A DNA stretch of 64,000 bases, from NCBI RefSeq assembly GCF_025118155.1, contig NW_026251434.1, positions 62,001 through 126,000 of the forward strand, written 5' to 3'. Positions within the stretch are counted from its first letter, which is position 1. Every line of letters begins with the position of its first letter. Under the pieces are notes generated by a model. It worked only from the letters and a program-made list of their open reading frames with translations. It had not been told where the DNA came from and searched no databases. Positions 23,388 through 36,092 of the stretch are shown here, in pieces. This DNA comes from Cokeromyces recurvatus (Eukaryota; Mucoromycota; Mucoromycetes; Mucorales; Mucoraceae). The position numbers were made by a program, and so were the translations under genes.

Positions 23388-25334
23388 ATGTGGGATTTAT
23401 TACCTGCTGAACTCTTAGAAAAAGTCTTTAATTATTTATCATATGATAGCATTTCTCAATGTCAACTTACTTGCAAACAATGGGCAAAAGTAGCTCAACC
23501 ACAGTTATATAAACAAGTGACATTAAGTACATGTAATATAGAAAAGTTCAAACATACTATTCAATCTTCAGCCATTGGAATGCTTGTAAAAAAAATAAAT
23601 TTAAATAATAAAAATAATTCATTGTTCAATCCACTTCAATATGGAGAATATTTTAATGTCATTCCAACCCTTTCTGTTCATTGTCCGTTCATTGAATCTT
23701 TCAATATCTCTCACACATCTCTTTCATTCTGGTTCAATTTCAAAAATGCGCGCGACAGTAACTATTGGCCTCGATTAAAGGAGATACCATATCCTATGGA
23801 AGCTAATGAAATTGAATATTATACCCAGATTGCTCTTGGATTACGAGATTCACTCGAGAGTCTATTGCTCTGTGATCAACTATCGTATGCTGAGGACAAT
23901 CATCTATCTTTATATCGAGCTGAGTATGATGCATTAAAGAAAGAACTAAGTTCTTTTCATCGTTTAAAAAAGCTGTTTATAAGAATGCATACACATGAAT
24001 CGATTGAAGATATAGATTCTGTCTTTGAGGATTGTCTTTCATTAAAGATCTTAAATGTGAATTTATATTATTCTAACCCTACTACTACTACTACTATTAC
24101 TATATCAACGTCCCATCCTTTGCCTTTTGAAGAAGAAGAAGAAATGTGCTTTACGCATATTGTACCAAGTCCAACTATTTTTAGTCTCGAACTTAATTCT
24201 GTTATACATACGAATAGAGTATACCCGTATATTATGCACAAATTTCCATCACTTCGTCGTCTATACGTAAATGTGGCATGTGATGATAGAACAAGACAGT
24301 TGATGAGACTGACTAAACCTAAATTTTCAAAAGAATTTATAGAGCATCTATATCATTACATTTCAAATATTGAAGACTGTTATTTAGATAACTTGCATGT
24401 CTCTAATATAACAGAAACTATCTATCATTGGCTTATGACTGCAAGGAGAGACAACAATAGGACATTAAGGATTATGTATGAAAATGATCGTTTAAACGAA
24501 GTTCATCATGAAAATGCAACTCATTTACGACTTTATACAACCAAAGAGGACGAAACGGTCGATTTCCAGGAAAATAATCATCCGCTAGAAAGGGAAGGCA
24601 TGATGATGGTGAAATTGGCTGTGATCTTTAGAGCAGATGTAGATGAATTTAGTTTACCACATATTGAGCTTATTGATAAGATTGGACATACTAGTTCATT
24701 TACTACACTAGACCTCGACATGAAGCAAAAAAGAGTATGTCGATTTATGGCAGATAACAACAATGATTTCTTAAACATGATATCAGGCTATTACTTGGAT
24801 CATTTATTTAGGACATGTACCTCACTAAGGACCCTCATCTTGCGTGGTGCCTTTCTTCTTGATTGTGCCCCTAATACAGATACGAGTCAATCGATTGAGC
24901 ACTTGATCTTGTCTCGTTGCCGAATTCACCCCCCTGTGCTCTATCAATTATCGATTCGACTTCCCTTATTGAAAACGTTGAGTTTTTATTGTTGGGAATT
25001 TGTAACTGTAGATGGTCGAAATTCGACTGAATATATTGAACAGTCTTTAATGGTTGATATGCCCTATAGTTCATTGCATACTATACGATGGATTAGTGAT
25101 GATGACCAAAGAAGGAACATGGCTGATGTATTTTACTTGAGAGTCTGTACCATCAGAAAGGAAAGTTACTACAGAGGGGATCAAAATCGACTTTACCTGA
25201 CCTCTGCACAAGCCTATAGACATTCAATGTCAAGAGAAACAACGATGACATTCTATATTCGATGTAAAGATATTAAAATATTTTCACTTTATCATAAAGG
25301 ATTTCATACAGATTATGAACTAATAAACCAATAA
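23388..25334 (+). CDS. F-box protein
   Basis: This is an intronless 648-aa protein. The ATG at 23388 gives MWDLLPAELLEKVFNYLSYD and is the only sensible start; codons upstream lack an ATG. Residues about 2-45 form an F-box, including QCQLTCKQWAKVAQPQLYKQ, which in this family binds SKP1 and makes the protein a substrate adaptor of an SCF ubiquitin ligase. The remaining 600 residues contain irregular Leu-rich stretches (SLRRLYVNV, SLRTLILRG, LLKTLSFYCW), consistent with degenerate LRRs for substrate binding. The target is unknown. Such F-box/LRR proteins are a large family in Mucoromycota. Confidence 0.85.
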   Translation: MWDLLPAELLEKVFNYLSYDSISQCQLTCKQWAKVAQPQLYKQVTLSTCNIEKFKHTIQSSAIGMLVKKINLNNKNNSLFNPLQYGEYFNVIPTLSVHCPFIESFNISHTSLSFWFNFKNARDSNYWPRLKEIPYPMEANEIEYYTQIALGLRDSLESLLLCDQLSYAEDNHLSLYRAEYDALKKELSSFHRLKKLFIRMHTHESIEDIDSVFEDCLSLKILNVNLYYSNPTTTTTITISTSHPLPFEEEEEMCFTHIVPSPTIFSLELNSVIHTNRVYPYIMHKFPSLRRLYVNVACDDRTRQLMRLTKPKFSKEFIEHLYHYISNIEDCYLDNLHVSNITETIYHWLMTARRDNNRTLRIMYENDRLNEVHHENATHLRLYTTKEDETVDFQENNHPLEREGMMMVKLAVIFRADVDEFSLPHIELIDKIGHTSSFTTLDLDMKQKRVCRFMADNNNDFLNMISGYYLDHLFRTCTSLRTLILRGAFLLDCAPNTDTSQSIEHLILSRCRIHPPVLYQLSIRLPLLKTLSFYCWEFVTVDGRNSTEYIEQSLMVDMPYSSLHTIRWISDDDQRRNMADVFYLRVCTIRKESYYRGDQNRLYLTSAQAYRHSMSRETTMTFYIRCKDIKIFSLYHKGFHTDYELINQ

Positions 25335-25429
25335 AACACACACACACACACACACACACATATGTTTATATGTGTGCATATATAAATATAAATATAAGAT
25401 ATATACACATGTATATTACAAGCATTGTA

Positions 25430-25461
<32 letters not shown>

Positions 25462-25621
25462 GCTCTTCTTTCTTTACATATATACATGTATTTGTATCCT
25501 AATGGATACGTAGAAAAAGGATTTTTATTTATAGTGGGAATCAATTATTGTTATTATACATAATATGTGACAAAATAAATAAATAAATATACAAAAATAT
25601 ACATATAATATGAAAATAGTT

Positions 25622-26204
25622 TTAATCATCTTTACCAATGTCCCTTTTTTTAACCATAGCAGACTCTTCATCTTCCCAAGCATCCCAAGCATCCAAAGAG
25701 ATACTACTACTACTATTATTATCTCTGATTGTTCTTTCATGATGGGAGTTTAGTGGTATTATGGATGAAGAAGAAATCACTGTTCCAGAAGATAAAATAG
25801 TTACTGTACTCGCATTCACATCGTCATCCTCTTCTTCTTCTTGACGATGATTTAAAAAGGATACCTGTTCCTCATCATCTATAGATTCTGCTGCAACAGC
25901 TGTCTTTGCTATTTGATAAAGATAGGCCATCACGACTATGGCTAATAACGTAAAAATGATGAATGCTACATATTTGACTTTCATAGCTCTCAGCTGAGCT
26001 TCAGTTAAATCACCATCCTTGCCTAACAAATGATCAACAAAGGAAGTCAAGTTGGCACCGATATAAACATGCAAAGCAATTTTTAGTAATGAAATTGCTG
26101 TTCCTGCTACAAAATGAGAGAGTGGAATGCTAGTGGAAGCAAAAAAGAAATTTAATAAATTAAAAGGATAAGGAGAAATACGAATTAATAGGAATAGCTT
26201 AATA

Positions 26205-26245
<41 letters not shown>

Positions 26246-26925
26246 GTAAATATCTACTCATGTTGACATTGCATACTATTTATTACCTTGAAACCTTTCT
26301 TTTCTACTGCCTTGACTACTGCTTCAAAATTAGGATACCTTGATAGTAGACGACTAATACGAGTCTTTATGAATAATCTACATAATGAAAAGCAAATAAT
26401 AGCACCTATCAATGCACTAAAGTAGGAGATAGGGAATCCAATTTGAAATCCATAGGTATAACCTGATAATGTTTGGTAAGTGCTATAACCGATAATAGGA
26501 GGAAAGGCACTCAAAAAGATAAGTAAAGACATCAATAGATACCCCCTATGTTCATTTGTCAAATTAGATAAAAATAACATGTATTATAATAATCATTTTT
26601 TTTTATGATAATACCTATAACCTAAATCTGATAAATGATGACTTAATGCTTCTAAAGCTTCAAAAAAATTTCTTCTATAAATAAACATAACGATGCCTAT
26701 TATGACTGAAATGCCAAAGAAGAATAAAGACCATCTCCAATTATAAAGGAATAAAATTATGTTCCGTTTTGTCCATCTTTGTTTGATTCTTTGAATAAAG
26801 TGTGAATTACTATTAGTTGTTACTGAAGGAAAATAATCTAGATCTTGAGTTGTATTATTTATAGACTGTAATAATATTGTATCTGAAGGAGGTTGTAATA
26901 AAGGATCATTATCGTCTTTTGTCAT
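25622..26925 (-). CDS. TVP38: TVP38/TMEM64-family (VTT/DedA-like) membrane protein
   Basis: TVP38 proteins are Golgi or endosome multi-pass proteins with a VTT domain, a family related to DedA transporters and lipid scramblases. Three exons are inferred, 26615-26925, 26287-26545 and 25622-26197, giving 381 aa. The first cytosolic 55 residues are followed by a hydrophobic segment (WSLFFFGISVIIGIVMFIY). The VTT core has RGYLLMSLLIFLSAFPPIIG, YSTYQTLSGYTYGFQIGFP, RISPYPFNLLNFFFA and HVYIGANLTS. A last membrane segment (VAFIIFTLLAIVVMAYLY) precedes a long acidic, Ser-rich cytosolic tail. A poly(A) run on + lies in the second intron. Exon 2 uses a CATAG acceptor that restores LGYRGYLL. Confidence 0.9.
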
Positions 26926-27025
26926 TTTATAACTTGAAATAATAAAAAATAGAATAACAAAACTAAAAATGCCTATAAATAAAAGAAAAAAAAATAGCCT
27001 TATTTCTTTTATGTCATACTCTTGG

Positions 27026-27071
<46 letters not shown>

Positions 27072-27167
27072 TCTCAGAGTAGTAGAATATATGAATGCTT
27101 TTGAATAAAAGGTTTTACTAAATAATAAAAGTGAATTGAAAAAAAAAATGATGGTCTGTTTTATTTT

Positions 27168-27377
27168 TTAATGATGAATGGATGGAATCTTGTCAATAAT
27201 GTCATGTACACGATGTTTGGTCACTTCCAAAGCATCTAAACCTAATCCAAGTCCCGTAGTACCAGAAGGGATTAAAGCGCCGCATAAGAATAGAAAGACA
27301 AAGATGACAGTTACTAGCATGGCTAATGCAAGCTTATTATCAATGACTAAAAATGCTTGAGAATGATGCTGCTTCAT
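27168..27377 (-). CDS. Small single-pass membrane protein, unknown
   Basis: This is a 69-aa open frame starting at ATG (MKQHHSQAFLVIDNKLALAM). It has one strong hydrophobic segment (about 17-39, MLVTVIFVFLFLCGALI) followed by a Gly-rich turn and a short amphipathic basic tail ending in HH. No homologue is recognised. Support is the clean hydrophobic segment in an otherwise non-coding, AT-rich area and a richer base composition in the frame. It could be a real small gene or chance. Confidence 0.45.
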   Translation of the reverse strand: MKQHHSQAFLVIDNKLALAMLVTVIFVFLFLCGALIPSGTTGLGLGLDALEVTKHRVHDIIDKIPSIHH

Positions 27378-28400
27378 AATGATTATGTGTATATGAATTA
27401 ACAAAATAGGCTGTTATAACTTCTTTATATATTTTCTTTTTTAGATCATTCATATAAAAAGGAGACAGGCAAGCATTGTTCTGTATAAAATGATTTGATG
27501 AAATAAAATTTATTGAAAAATAAAACTGACCAATGGGCAATTCAGTTATGCTATATTGCCTCAGCCCGTTCCAAAAAGGGGAAGAAATCAGAAACAATAT
27601 GAGTATTTACTAGTCCGTCTACGATAAGGACAATCCATACATTAGGTTAATAGCAGGATTGACAAGAGAAGGAGAAAGTGTTTGATGAAATAAATAATTC
27701 ATTTCATGTAAAAATGATACAGATTATTAGCCAACACACTAAAAGAAGGAGAAGCTAATTATGTCAGACTTTGATTTCTACAGAGAAGGATTTGCTGAAG
27801 TGAATCAATCATAGTTGATGATATTTAGAGTCGATAATGCATATGGAGATATCTGATAGAGTGCACACAGGTAAAGTGATTCATATGAATATTAAAAGTA
27901 TGTCTCAGGAATACGACCAGAAAGCTATTCAAGACGTTAATAAAGGACACAGCTTTGCTCGACAGATAACCAAGGATAGGTTCTGTATACCTAGAATGGA
28001 ATGGCACACATCCAATACATTGATATTAGAAGTGATGTAGTCATTATTAAGTTTGACTTTTTTTTTTTTTTGTTCACATGGAAACAGTGTTGACTGTAGC
28101 CAGCCTTTCAGGATGAACTGTTATTACCACATCATTAGCATATAGAAGACAGTTTATGTGGATGGTTAATTAGATAGGGTCGTATAAGTTCTTTTTGGAT
28201 AATGATCGAGAGCAAAGACTGTTAATTTACAGTGAATACACAGAACAATTATCACTTGATATCCTTATAGTTCACCGTCAAGCATTTACTCAACATTGGC
28301 ATTACTTGATAATCATAGTTTAATAATTATAGAAACAATAGTGGAATATTATGTAAAGCTGTTAATGATTAAAGCACTGGTTCTACATTATATAACAAGG

Positions 28401-28447
<47 letters not shown>

Positions 28448-28556
28448 ATTCATTGGAGAAAAACCACTATGCGCAACATCCTCCATTTGTCTATGACTAT
28501 CTATTTATTTTTATTTCTACTGTATTTTATTTTATTTTATTTTATTTTATTTTAAA
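27378..28556. other. Intergenic stretch with possible decayed coding sequence
   Basis: Between about 27600 and 28040 the composition is more balanced, with a 67-codon open frame on + (27837-28040) that looks coding but has stops on both sides and no recognised family. A poly(A) run of 38 lies at 28402-28439 and a TTTTA repeat just before the next start. Confidence 0.4.
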
Positions 28557-28972
28557 ATGAATGAAATTCAACAAAAATATATTCAACTCGTTAAAGAAAT
28601 TACACGATTGCAATGGGTTCGGGAATCTTTACCTTCACATTCAAAATATTATGAAGGCTTAAAAAAAAAGCTTTTAAAGCAAATCGGCTTAAAAGAATTT
28701 TCCGAAAAAGAATTGTAAGATATAAATTTGATAATAATAATAATAATATGGAATAATTATAACAACAACAACAATGATAGGAGAAATTATCAAAATGAAA
28801 AAGATAATCAACATCATTATTCAATATCAAAACTTGGATTGTTCAAGACGAATGATACACCAACAACAACAACTACTTCCTCTACTAATTTGATTGAATC
28901 TGTAAAGTTTTATGAAAACGCAATTCAGCAATTACAGGCGCAGATTGATCAAGCGAAAATCATGGTAAAAAG

Positions 28973-29024
<52 letters not shown>

Positions 29025-30108
29025 AACACATTAATCAATTGACACTCATTATGATACAAGATGGATGAATTAAAGGAAGAAAGAATAAAACTCGATAAAT
29101 TATGTAATGAATTACATGTGTTATATGAACAAGTTATTATAGATGACCCTGAAGACCCCACTTTCATATTTGAACAGCATTTAAAAAATGAAGTAGAGCA
29201 GTTATCCAATAATATTCCTAATGTATATTCAAATATAATATACCTCTGTTACGTCATAGATTTTATAATAACAATACATATATTAGATTGAAGATAAGAT
29301 TAAGAAATATACAGTAGCTCAAGATAAATTATATAGAGCAAGAGAATTAATAGAAACAGCAATGAAATCATTACCTGGTGCTTCTACTTTTATGGATAGA
29401 CAAGCAATAGTAGCAAAGCAAATACATAATAATCCAACCTCTTTATTTGGTAAATCAGTATTAGTTTCTTCTGCTATAATGGAACCAATTCATAATGTAG
29501 AAAAGATAGCACAACAATCTTATCAACTTGTTAAGGAGGCAAGTGAGATATGTCCAGACGTACCACTCATACCGAATACTATGTTACGAAAAGAAGAATC
29601 AAATGTTGTTTATATTTTAACTACTTATCGAGGATATCGTCTCAAGATAGAATATGTATTAAGAACTCAAGTTAACCCAAGACTTCATAGATTTGAAAAT
29701 CAATTAGCAATGACAAAATATCATTATGAACAACGTGTAATTGAATGGACAAATCATCAAATTTTATCTTTAGAAAGTTATTTAAGATTGAATGGGTATT
29801 TAGTGAACGAAAGTTTAGAAAGAGAGATTAGCATGTTACGTATGGGCTCAAGAGCAGCTTTAGCAGCAGTAGCGTCAGAGACAAGTGAAAGAGTCACAGT
29901 TGATGACGCATTAGAGATATCATCAGATCATCCTACTATTTTACCAGAATACACCATAGATAACCGTCATTTAAGAGATGAACAAAATAACGTATCAATC
30001 ATAACAAGTCATAATAATGCAGATGAATCTTCTAATATTAATTTACCTGCCTATTATTCATCAGAGCAACCTGCTGATGATTTACCTCCACCAGCTTACA
30101 CAAGATAA
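28557..30108 (+). CDS. Unknown coiled-coil protein with C-terminal PPxY motif
   Basis: Four exons are inferred, 28557-28714, 28781-28964, 29061-29222 and 29287-30108, giving 441 aa. The N-terminal half is predicted coiled coil or helical (IQLVKEITRLQWVRES, YENAIQQLQAQIDQAKIM, DELKEERIKLDKLCNELHVL). The middle has a conserved-looking SLPGASTFMDRQAI and SSAIMEPIHNVEKIAQQSYQ. The tail is acidic, ending LPPPAYTR, a PPxY WW-domain ligand of the kind bound by Rsp5/NEDD4 ubiquitin ligases. Two related Pro/Tyr sites (LPEYT, LPAYYSS) precede it. The family is not recognised. An Rsp5 adaptor or substrate role is an inference from the PY motif alone. A poly(A) run of about 34 lies in intron 2. Confidence 0.75.
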
Positions 30109-31607
30109 ACTTTCATCTACCAGTATACCAGCTTTAGTTATCATGTGTGTGTGTGTTTTCTTTTTGAATTGAATACTATAGTAGACAATAAAGATAATTA
30201 TCCTCCTTTGTCTATAAAGAAGAATCTTAATGTTGCACTTGGATATATGTAAATAAGATTACGATGATAGCATTATAAGACATGCCATATCCTAACGCTT
30301 CTCTTTAGCATTGACCTTTTTATATCTGGAAGTTTATGAGTGTGGCTGATATTAAACTATTATTGAAGTGAAAAGTACAATTCCAAATAAATAGTGAATT
30401 TAAGAAATCCATTTTTTTTATATACATGTAAGGTTTAAAAACTTCAATTTTATTAATGGTTTTGTAGAGAAAAAAAAAACCCCTTCCCAGATAGCAGATC
30501 TTCGTAGTAGTTAATAACTTTTAATAAAACCCGCTTAGTTAATGGAAGAAACCGGGTAAAGTAGAATGATCACCACAAAGAATGCTGGTAAAACCATGCA
30601 CTCTATTATTAATAAAGGAGAGGAGTTTAATTTGAAGAAATGAACTACTTTGACAGATGATATATAAAGAGTCACAGCATATGTCAATTGAAGATGAAGA
30701 TCTAGAGAAGGTTGAGAAAGTAAAATGATGTATAGATAGTAGTCATAATACCTGGACAGATAATTATCATATTCCTTTTTTTTTTTGTTGTATTATTTGA
30801 AGACTTTGAAGAAGAAGAAGGAAAAAAAAACTGGTCATTATTTTGAATTTTTAAAAGGGAACCTTAAATCAGATAGATAAACTTTTAGAACTAAAAGGCT
30901 TCTACCTCGTTACTAACAATGCGTCTACCTGCACCCACAAAAAGATGGATAAGTTGATTATTAATAGATGGGTACAAATACCTTTATCTTCGTCTTCCCT
31001 AACGCGCTTGAGTTAATTTTTTTTTATCGAGCAGTTCTGAGTAATTGTTAAAAATAGAGTTGAATCTAGTAAATTTAACTATAAGAAAGATCTCTATACA
31101 ACAATTGCTGATGCATGTTTATTATGTATCTAAAAGCTCCCTAAGAAACTATATTCAGTATTCTATTCATATTTTCTCAACGCGTTTAAAATAAAGAACT
31201 TGTTAAAAATCGTTGACACTAATCAGGCTACAAAAGTTTACTGTGATTTAGTTTTTCATAAAACCATTCATATTTGGACCGCCGCTAAAAAAAACACACA
31301 ATAGTAAATCCGTAACATCTTATAGAAAATAAATAAATAAATTATAACTACTTTTAAAGCGAACTATTATTCGAATAAAATTATAGTATTTTAGTTATTC
31401 CAAACTATCTTATTTTAGCTTAATTTTTGTACAGTAGAATTAACAGAAATACTGCTTAGATGCAAATTATCAAGATTAAACATAAATTTCTTTTTTTTTT
31501 TTTTTTAAAAAAAAATGATTATAATCTTTAAATTCCGGTAATAATTGTGGATTGTGCACCGTTTTTTTTTTATTATTTTTTTTTCTTTTTATATATAAAA
31601 AATAGAA
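30109..31607. other. Intergenic stretch, no gene seen
   Basis: This 1.5 kb AT-rich stretch has short degraded coding-like words around 30580-30770 but no continuous frame. It holds an ACGCGT site at about 31180 and a T-rich block just before the mannosyltransferase start. Confidence 0.45.
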
Positions 31608-32939
31608 ATGATGCTAACGGCAAGATATAGTCGAATAGGATTATTAATATTATTTCCTTTTTGTATATTTTTATTAATATTTTATAGTTCTTATAACAAG
31701 AATTTAAATACATATAAATATGATTATGAAATTGAAAAGAATAGCTCAACTATTCACCGAGAAAATGCTGCATTTGTTGTGTTGGCACGTAACTCTGACT
31801 TGAACGGAATTAGAGAAGCAATGCAGATGATGGAAGATCGTTTTAATCATAAATACCATTATCCATGGGTCTTTTTAAATGATCAGCCATTTGAAGAGAA
31901 ATTTAAAGAATATACAACGGGATTAGCTTCGGGCAAAACTTATTACGGTGAACTAAGTCATGACATGTGGGGTTATCCTGACTGGATTGATCAAGAAAAG
32001 GCAAGAAAGTCAAGAGAGGAAATGGAGGCAGCTCAAGTTATCTATGGTGGAGTTGAATCCTATAGACATATGTGCAGGTAGGTATAGATAAGTGTTATGT
32101 AATTGAAGATAACTAGGATGATTAATAACAATGATAAATAGATTTCAAAGCGGGTTCTTTTTTAGACATCCTTTGATGGAACAATTTGATTATTATTGGT
32201 AAAAACAAATGTGCAATTTATTTTATTTTATTTTCTTATAAATAAGTATTTTATTAGGAGAGTCGAGCCCGACGTTAAATTTACATGTGATATTGATTAT
32301 GATCCATTTAAAGTAATGAGAGAAAAAGATTTAAAATATGGATTCACTATATCTTTATATGAATATGAAAATACCATTCCAACATTATGGAAAACAACAA
32401 AGCAATTCATGAAGGAATATCCACAACATATTGTCCCAACAAATGACTCTGAGAGCTTAATGAGTTGGATTACCGATAACGGTGGTGAAACATATAATTT
32501 GTGTCATTTTTGGAGTAATTTTGAAATTGGCTCCTTGGCGTTTTTAAGATCTCAAGCCTATTTAGATTATTTTAATTATTTAGACAAAGCGGGTGGTTTC
32601 TTTTATGAAAGATGGGGAGATGCTCCAGTGCATAGTATTGCAGTAGCTATGATGTTGAAAAAATCTGATGTACATTTCTTTTATGATATTGGTTATTTCC
32701 ATAATCCATTTAAAAATTGTCCTAGTGAACCCAGTTGGCTTCCAATAGAGAAATGTAGTTGTGACCCATCAGATAGTATGCGTATGTAGTTAGACATGTT
32801 TTATAACTAAATTATCCAATATACTCATCTTTTTTTTTTGTTCTTTTTTTTAGATGATAATAATTGGAGTTGTACTCCTAAATTTTTGAATCTTGTAAAC
32901 AAGAAAGTAACAGACTTTGTTATTACCAAAAGATATTAA
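31608..32939 (+). CDS. Alpha-1,2-mannosyltransferase, GT15 (KRE2/MNT1/KTR) family
   Basis: GT15 enzymes extend O- and N-linked mannans in the Golgi using GDP-mannose. Four exons are inferred, 31608-32077, 32142-32198 (57 nt), 32258-32781 and 32854-32939, giving 378 aa. A single N-terminal membrane anchor (about 10-27, [19 protein letters not shown]) fits a type II Golgi protein. Family blocks are [88 protein letters not shown] and [16 protein letters not shown]. The family's Mn-binding EPD and nucleophile-region residues are present. It is shorter than typical yeast members because it has almost no stem. Its stop lies 4 bp from the convergent SFH5 stop. Confidence 0.93.
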
Positions 32940-32943
32940 AAGT

Positions 32944-33997
32944 TTATTTTTGATAAATGGACGGTAAATTCTCTTTATCAATAAAAGCAAGCAGAGTAGT
33001 ATTTAATTCAGCACTAAAATAAAGCAAAGTTTAATTTAAGAAAAAAAAAATATGTGCACTTTATAACTTACTTTGAACAAACTACAAACTTTTTTAATGT
33101 TGCTTCAGAAAGCAATGGACGAAGTAATTTAAATATCAAACTATTATATAATAAATAACTGGTAAATAAATAATTTCCTTACACAGTATTTGCATTGTAT
33201 ATTTATTACCTTCCTAGTCTTGGAACATTGACGAATAATTTACTGGATAAGAATTCAGGATAATTATCTTGCATCAATTCAATAAGAATATTTGTTGCTT
33301 CCTTTGTATTTGCTGTACGACCAAAGATAGAAGCCCCATTATAGTCATGAACTTGAAGCATAGCATCTGTATTAACAAAATCAATTTGCCTGACTCCTTT
33401 TTCCATTAACTGTACTCTCCAACGAATAAATCTATTGAATATGAATGATTAATAATACAGGCATCGTAACAGTCATCATCCTTATATTCCATCTGCTGTT
33501 TATTACTTATTTATATTGCCGAATACTTTTTCTTGGTCGATTCCACCATAAAAATTGTAAGTAACCGGATGACCTTCTTTATCTGATTTATATAAAAGCC
33601 CGATGCTATCATTAAAGATAGTAAGATCAAATTCTTCTTCCAGGAGAGAATCAGCTGAAAATTCCTTTCTCCATTTTAACATTTTTATCAGCATTTCTTT
33701 AGCTGCTGGAAGATCCATATTTCTAAATTTTCAGCCAAACCCCATGCGAAATAAATAAAGAAAATTATAGAAAACAAACCCAACTTTTTTTTTATACCTG
33801 GCTCTTAAGAATTTGATGAGAATAACTTTAATACGTTCATCATCAGAAGACTTGTCTAAAGGAACTCCCCACAAGGTATAAACATCGTTTGAGCCAAAGG
33901 CTTCTGTTAAAATATCTGGTAAAGCATCCTTTAATTGTTGAACTGCAACTGCTTCAGTAACAGTAAATTTAGCTATAAACTTGTTTTCAGAAACCAT
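32944..33997 (-). CDS. SFH5: SFH5-like CRAL-TRIO phosphatidylinositol transfer protein
   Basis: SFH5 belongs to the SEC14 family and moves phosphatidylinositol between membranes; some members bind haem. Five exons are inferred, 33798-33997, 33507-33722, 33210-33431, 33072-33140 and 32944-33013, giving 258 aa. Motifs are YTLWGVPLDKSSDDERIKVI and LIKFLRARNMDLPAAKEMLI in the N-terminal CRAL-TRIO-N part, then LKWRKEFSADSLLEEEF, FGNINKFIRWRVQLMEKGV, VHDYNGASIFGR and LGSLIFKLLRPLLSEATLKK. The last two exons are too short to appear as open frames; they were found by splicing and complete the domain. The protein ends at NLPSIYQK, a bit shorter than yeast Sfh5. The 3' UTR must overlap the mannosyltransferase transcript. 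Confidence 0.88.
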
Positions 33998-34022
33998 TTC
34001 TTGGTATAATAATAATAATAAT

Positions 34023-34056
<34 letters not shown>

Positions 34057-36086
34057 CAAACGATAAAAAAAAAAAACCCAAAACAAAATGAAATTATTGC
34101 TGACTGGTGAAACTTGCGTTATACAATTTAAATACTCCGCTACTAGTTTATATTATTTCAAGCATGCAAATCTTTCCTTTGAAGTTAAACGTGTTTATTG
34201 CTTATATCAAGGAAATAGATTATAAATATGATTCGACTCTATTTCTATTTAATACTATAATAACTTCAAGTTGAAGTATACGCCATCATATTAGGGAAAC
34301 TTTGCTTGATAATAAATAGTATTCAATCTGTGGCTTGTTGATATTTTATTGTATTAGATGGATTACTAATTATGAAGAAAATTACTACCTAAACAGATAA
34401 TTCTCTGATAAAATTATTAAAGTGATGGTCATCTTTTCAAATAGACAAAACACTCTCCTAACCATCTTTATATATAAAGTTAATAAGTTTGATATTCAAA
34501 TTTTGTGTCTATATGTATTCATTTTTTTTTAAAATGTGATAAATCAATTAAGCAATATTGTCTTTAAATACAGTGACCTTTTACTTATTCTCTTTTATTA
34601 TTATTATTTACTTTTTTTAAAAAAAAATGTTTAAACAGATGACTAATGGAGAAGAATAACATGGTTAAATTAGTTGCAATATTAGGTAACTGAGAAGGGA
34701 CTGACATTTGCTAAGCTATTTACAAAAAAAAAAAGGTGCGCAAGATATCGAGCTATTACATTCAAATTGTGGGAAGAGGGGAAAGTCAGTATCTTGATTT
34801 GAAGTTGTTTTTAAGTTTTAGGATTTGAACCTTTAGTCTCTATTAAGTATAGATTAAGTTAAGATAGGTATGACAATATGTTAACTAAAAAGCTTTATTC
34901 CTAATTTGCAAAATTTATGGAAGAATAATCGAGAAAAAATCAGGTGGATAGCGCAAGTTGTATATAAAGAACTATACTTGATGGGAGAAATGACCATACA
35001 ATATTATAGACATTATTAAGCATTGGTATTTTCAAAGGTGTGATATTAACACCTATTAAGCGTGATAACTTTTCGAAAGCCTATTTATATTAAACTACAA
35101 GACCATAAATATTACCCGAGGATTAGAAAAGGTTAAAAATTGATTTTGCCAATTCTTTAATAAGCTTGAAAAAGAGATATATAGCTGTTAATGAATTTAA
35201 TGACAGTTAAATTCAATATTAAAAATAAGTATTAGTAATTCACTTTTCCTTTAGTAAAAAAGTCTTGAAGTGATTCGTAAAATGTATAATATATATACAT
35301 ATACATATATAGTGTATCTATAAGCTTTTAAAAATATCGATACATGTACATATAAATATGTTCACTGACTATTTTATACATTGAAATATAGGAGCAGATG
35401 GAGTCAATAGCACTTTAGAAAAGAAAAAAGTATTATTTCTATTTTCATAGTAGACGTCTTTTCGGATACATTGCAAAGACCTACAATGAGGCAAAAAACT
35501 TTTTTTTTCTTCTTTTTTTTTACATTCATTAGTATCATATATTTCCACATCCAGGTAGGTATACATGTATATAATGTTTATTTATTGACTAAAGAAAAGA
35601 ATAGGCTTTAAGCAAGACCGTTAGTATCCAAAGTAAGAAAGTATTTTCAATCAATACTGAACTTTAAGATTGACTCTAACCGTTATTTTTATATAGTATT
35701 GTTATCTTAATTATATCTATGACACAACGTTATAATGCAGTACGTGAGCCTTTGCTGAAAATTTGACTCAGAATGTGTGTCTATTTATTTAGTTTTTAGT
35801 TTTTAGTTTTTAGTTTTTTTTATAAATTTTGTCTCAAGATATTAATACTAAATACATCTCTTGGATTAGCAAATCCAAGAGTCACTTCATAATTGTTATA
35901 CCTGATTTTTGTTATGTTATTTTAATTTTTGAAAGAGTTTTTTTTTTTATTAATGTCATTATTATGAAAATAATGTGTTAAAAAATTTTCAGTTAGACTC
36001 AATTAAAGATAAACTGCATAATTTTTTTTTTTGTGATTCCCTAGACAAATTGGTATAGAAGAATCAATTTTATATTAATAATCTAT

Positions 36087-36092
36087 ACGCGT
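36087..36092 (+). promoter_or_regulatory. MCB-type site (ACGCGT) upstream of RNR2 copy 1
   Basis: A palindromic ACGCGT lies 401 bp upstream of the RNR2 start. In yeasts this site binds MBF and drives G1/S expression of RNR genes. A single copy at this distance is only suggestive. Confidence 0.3.

Noticed and set aside
27837..28040. 67-codon plus frame with coding-like words
   Set aside because: There are stops on both sides, no splice partners and no recognised family; it may be a relic but cannot be named.
34810..34835. GGATTTGAACC, resembling a minus-strand tRNA T-arm
   Set aside because: No matching stem, acceptor or anticodon arm surrounds it. The similar sequence near 39285 fails in the same way.
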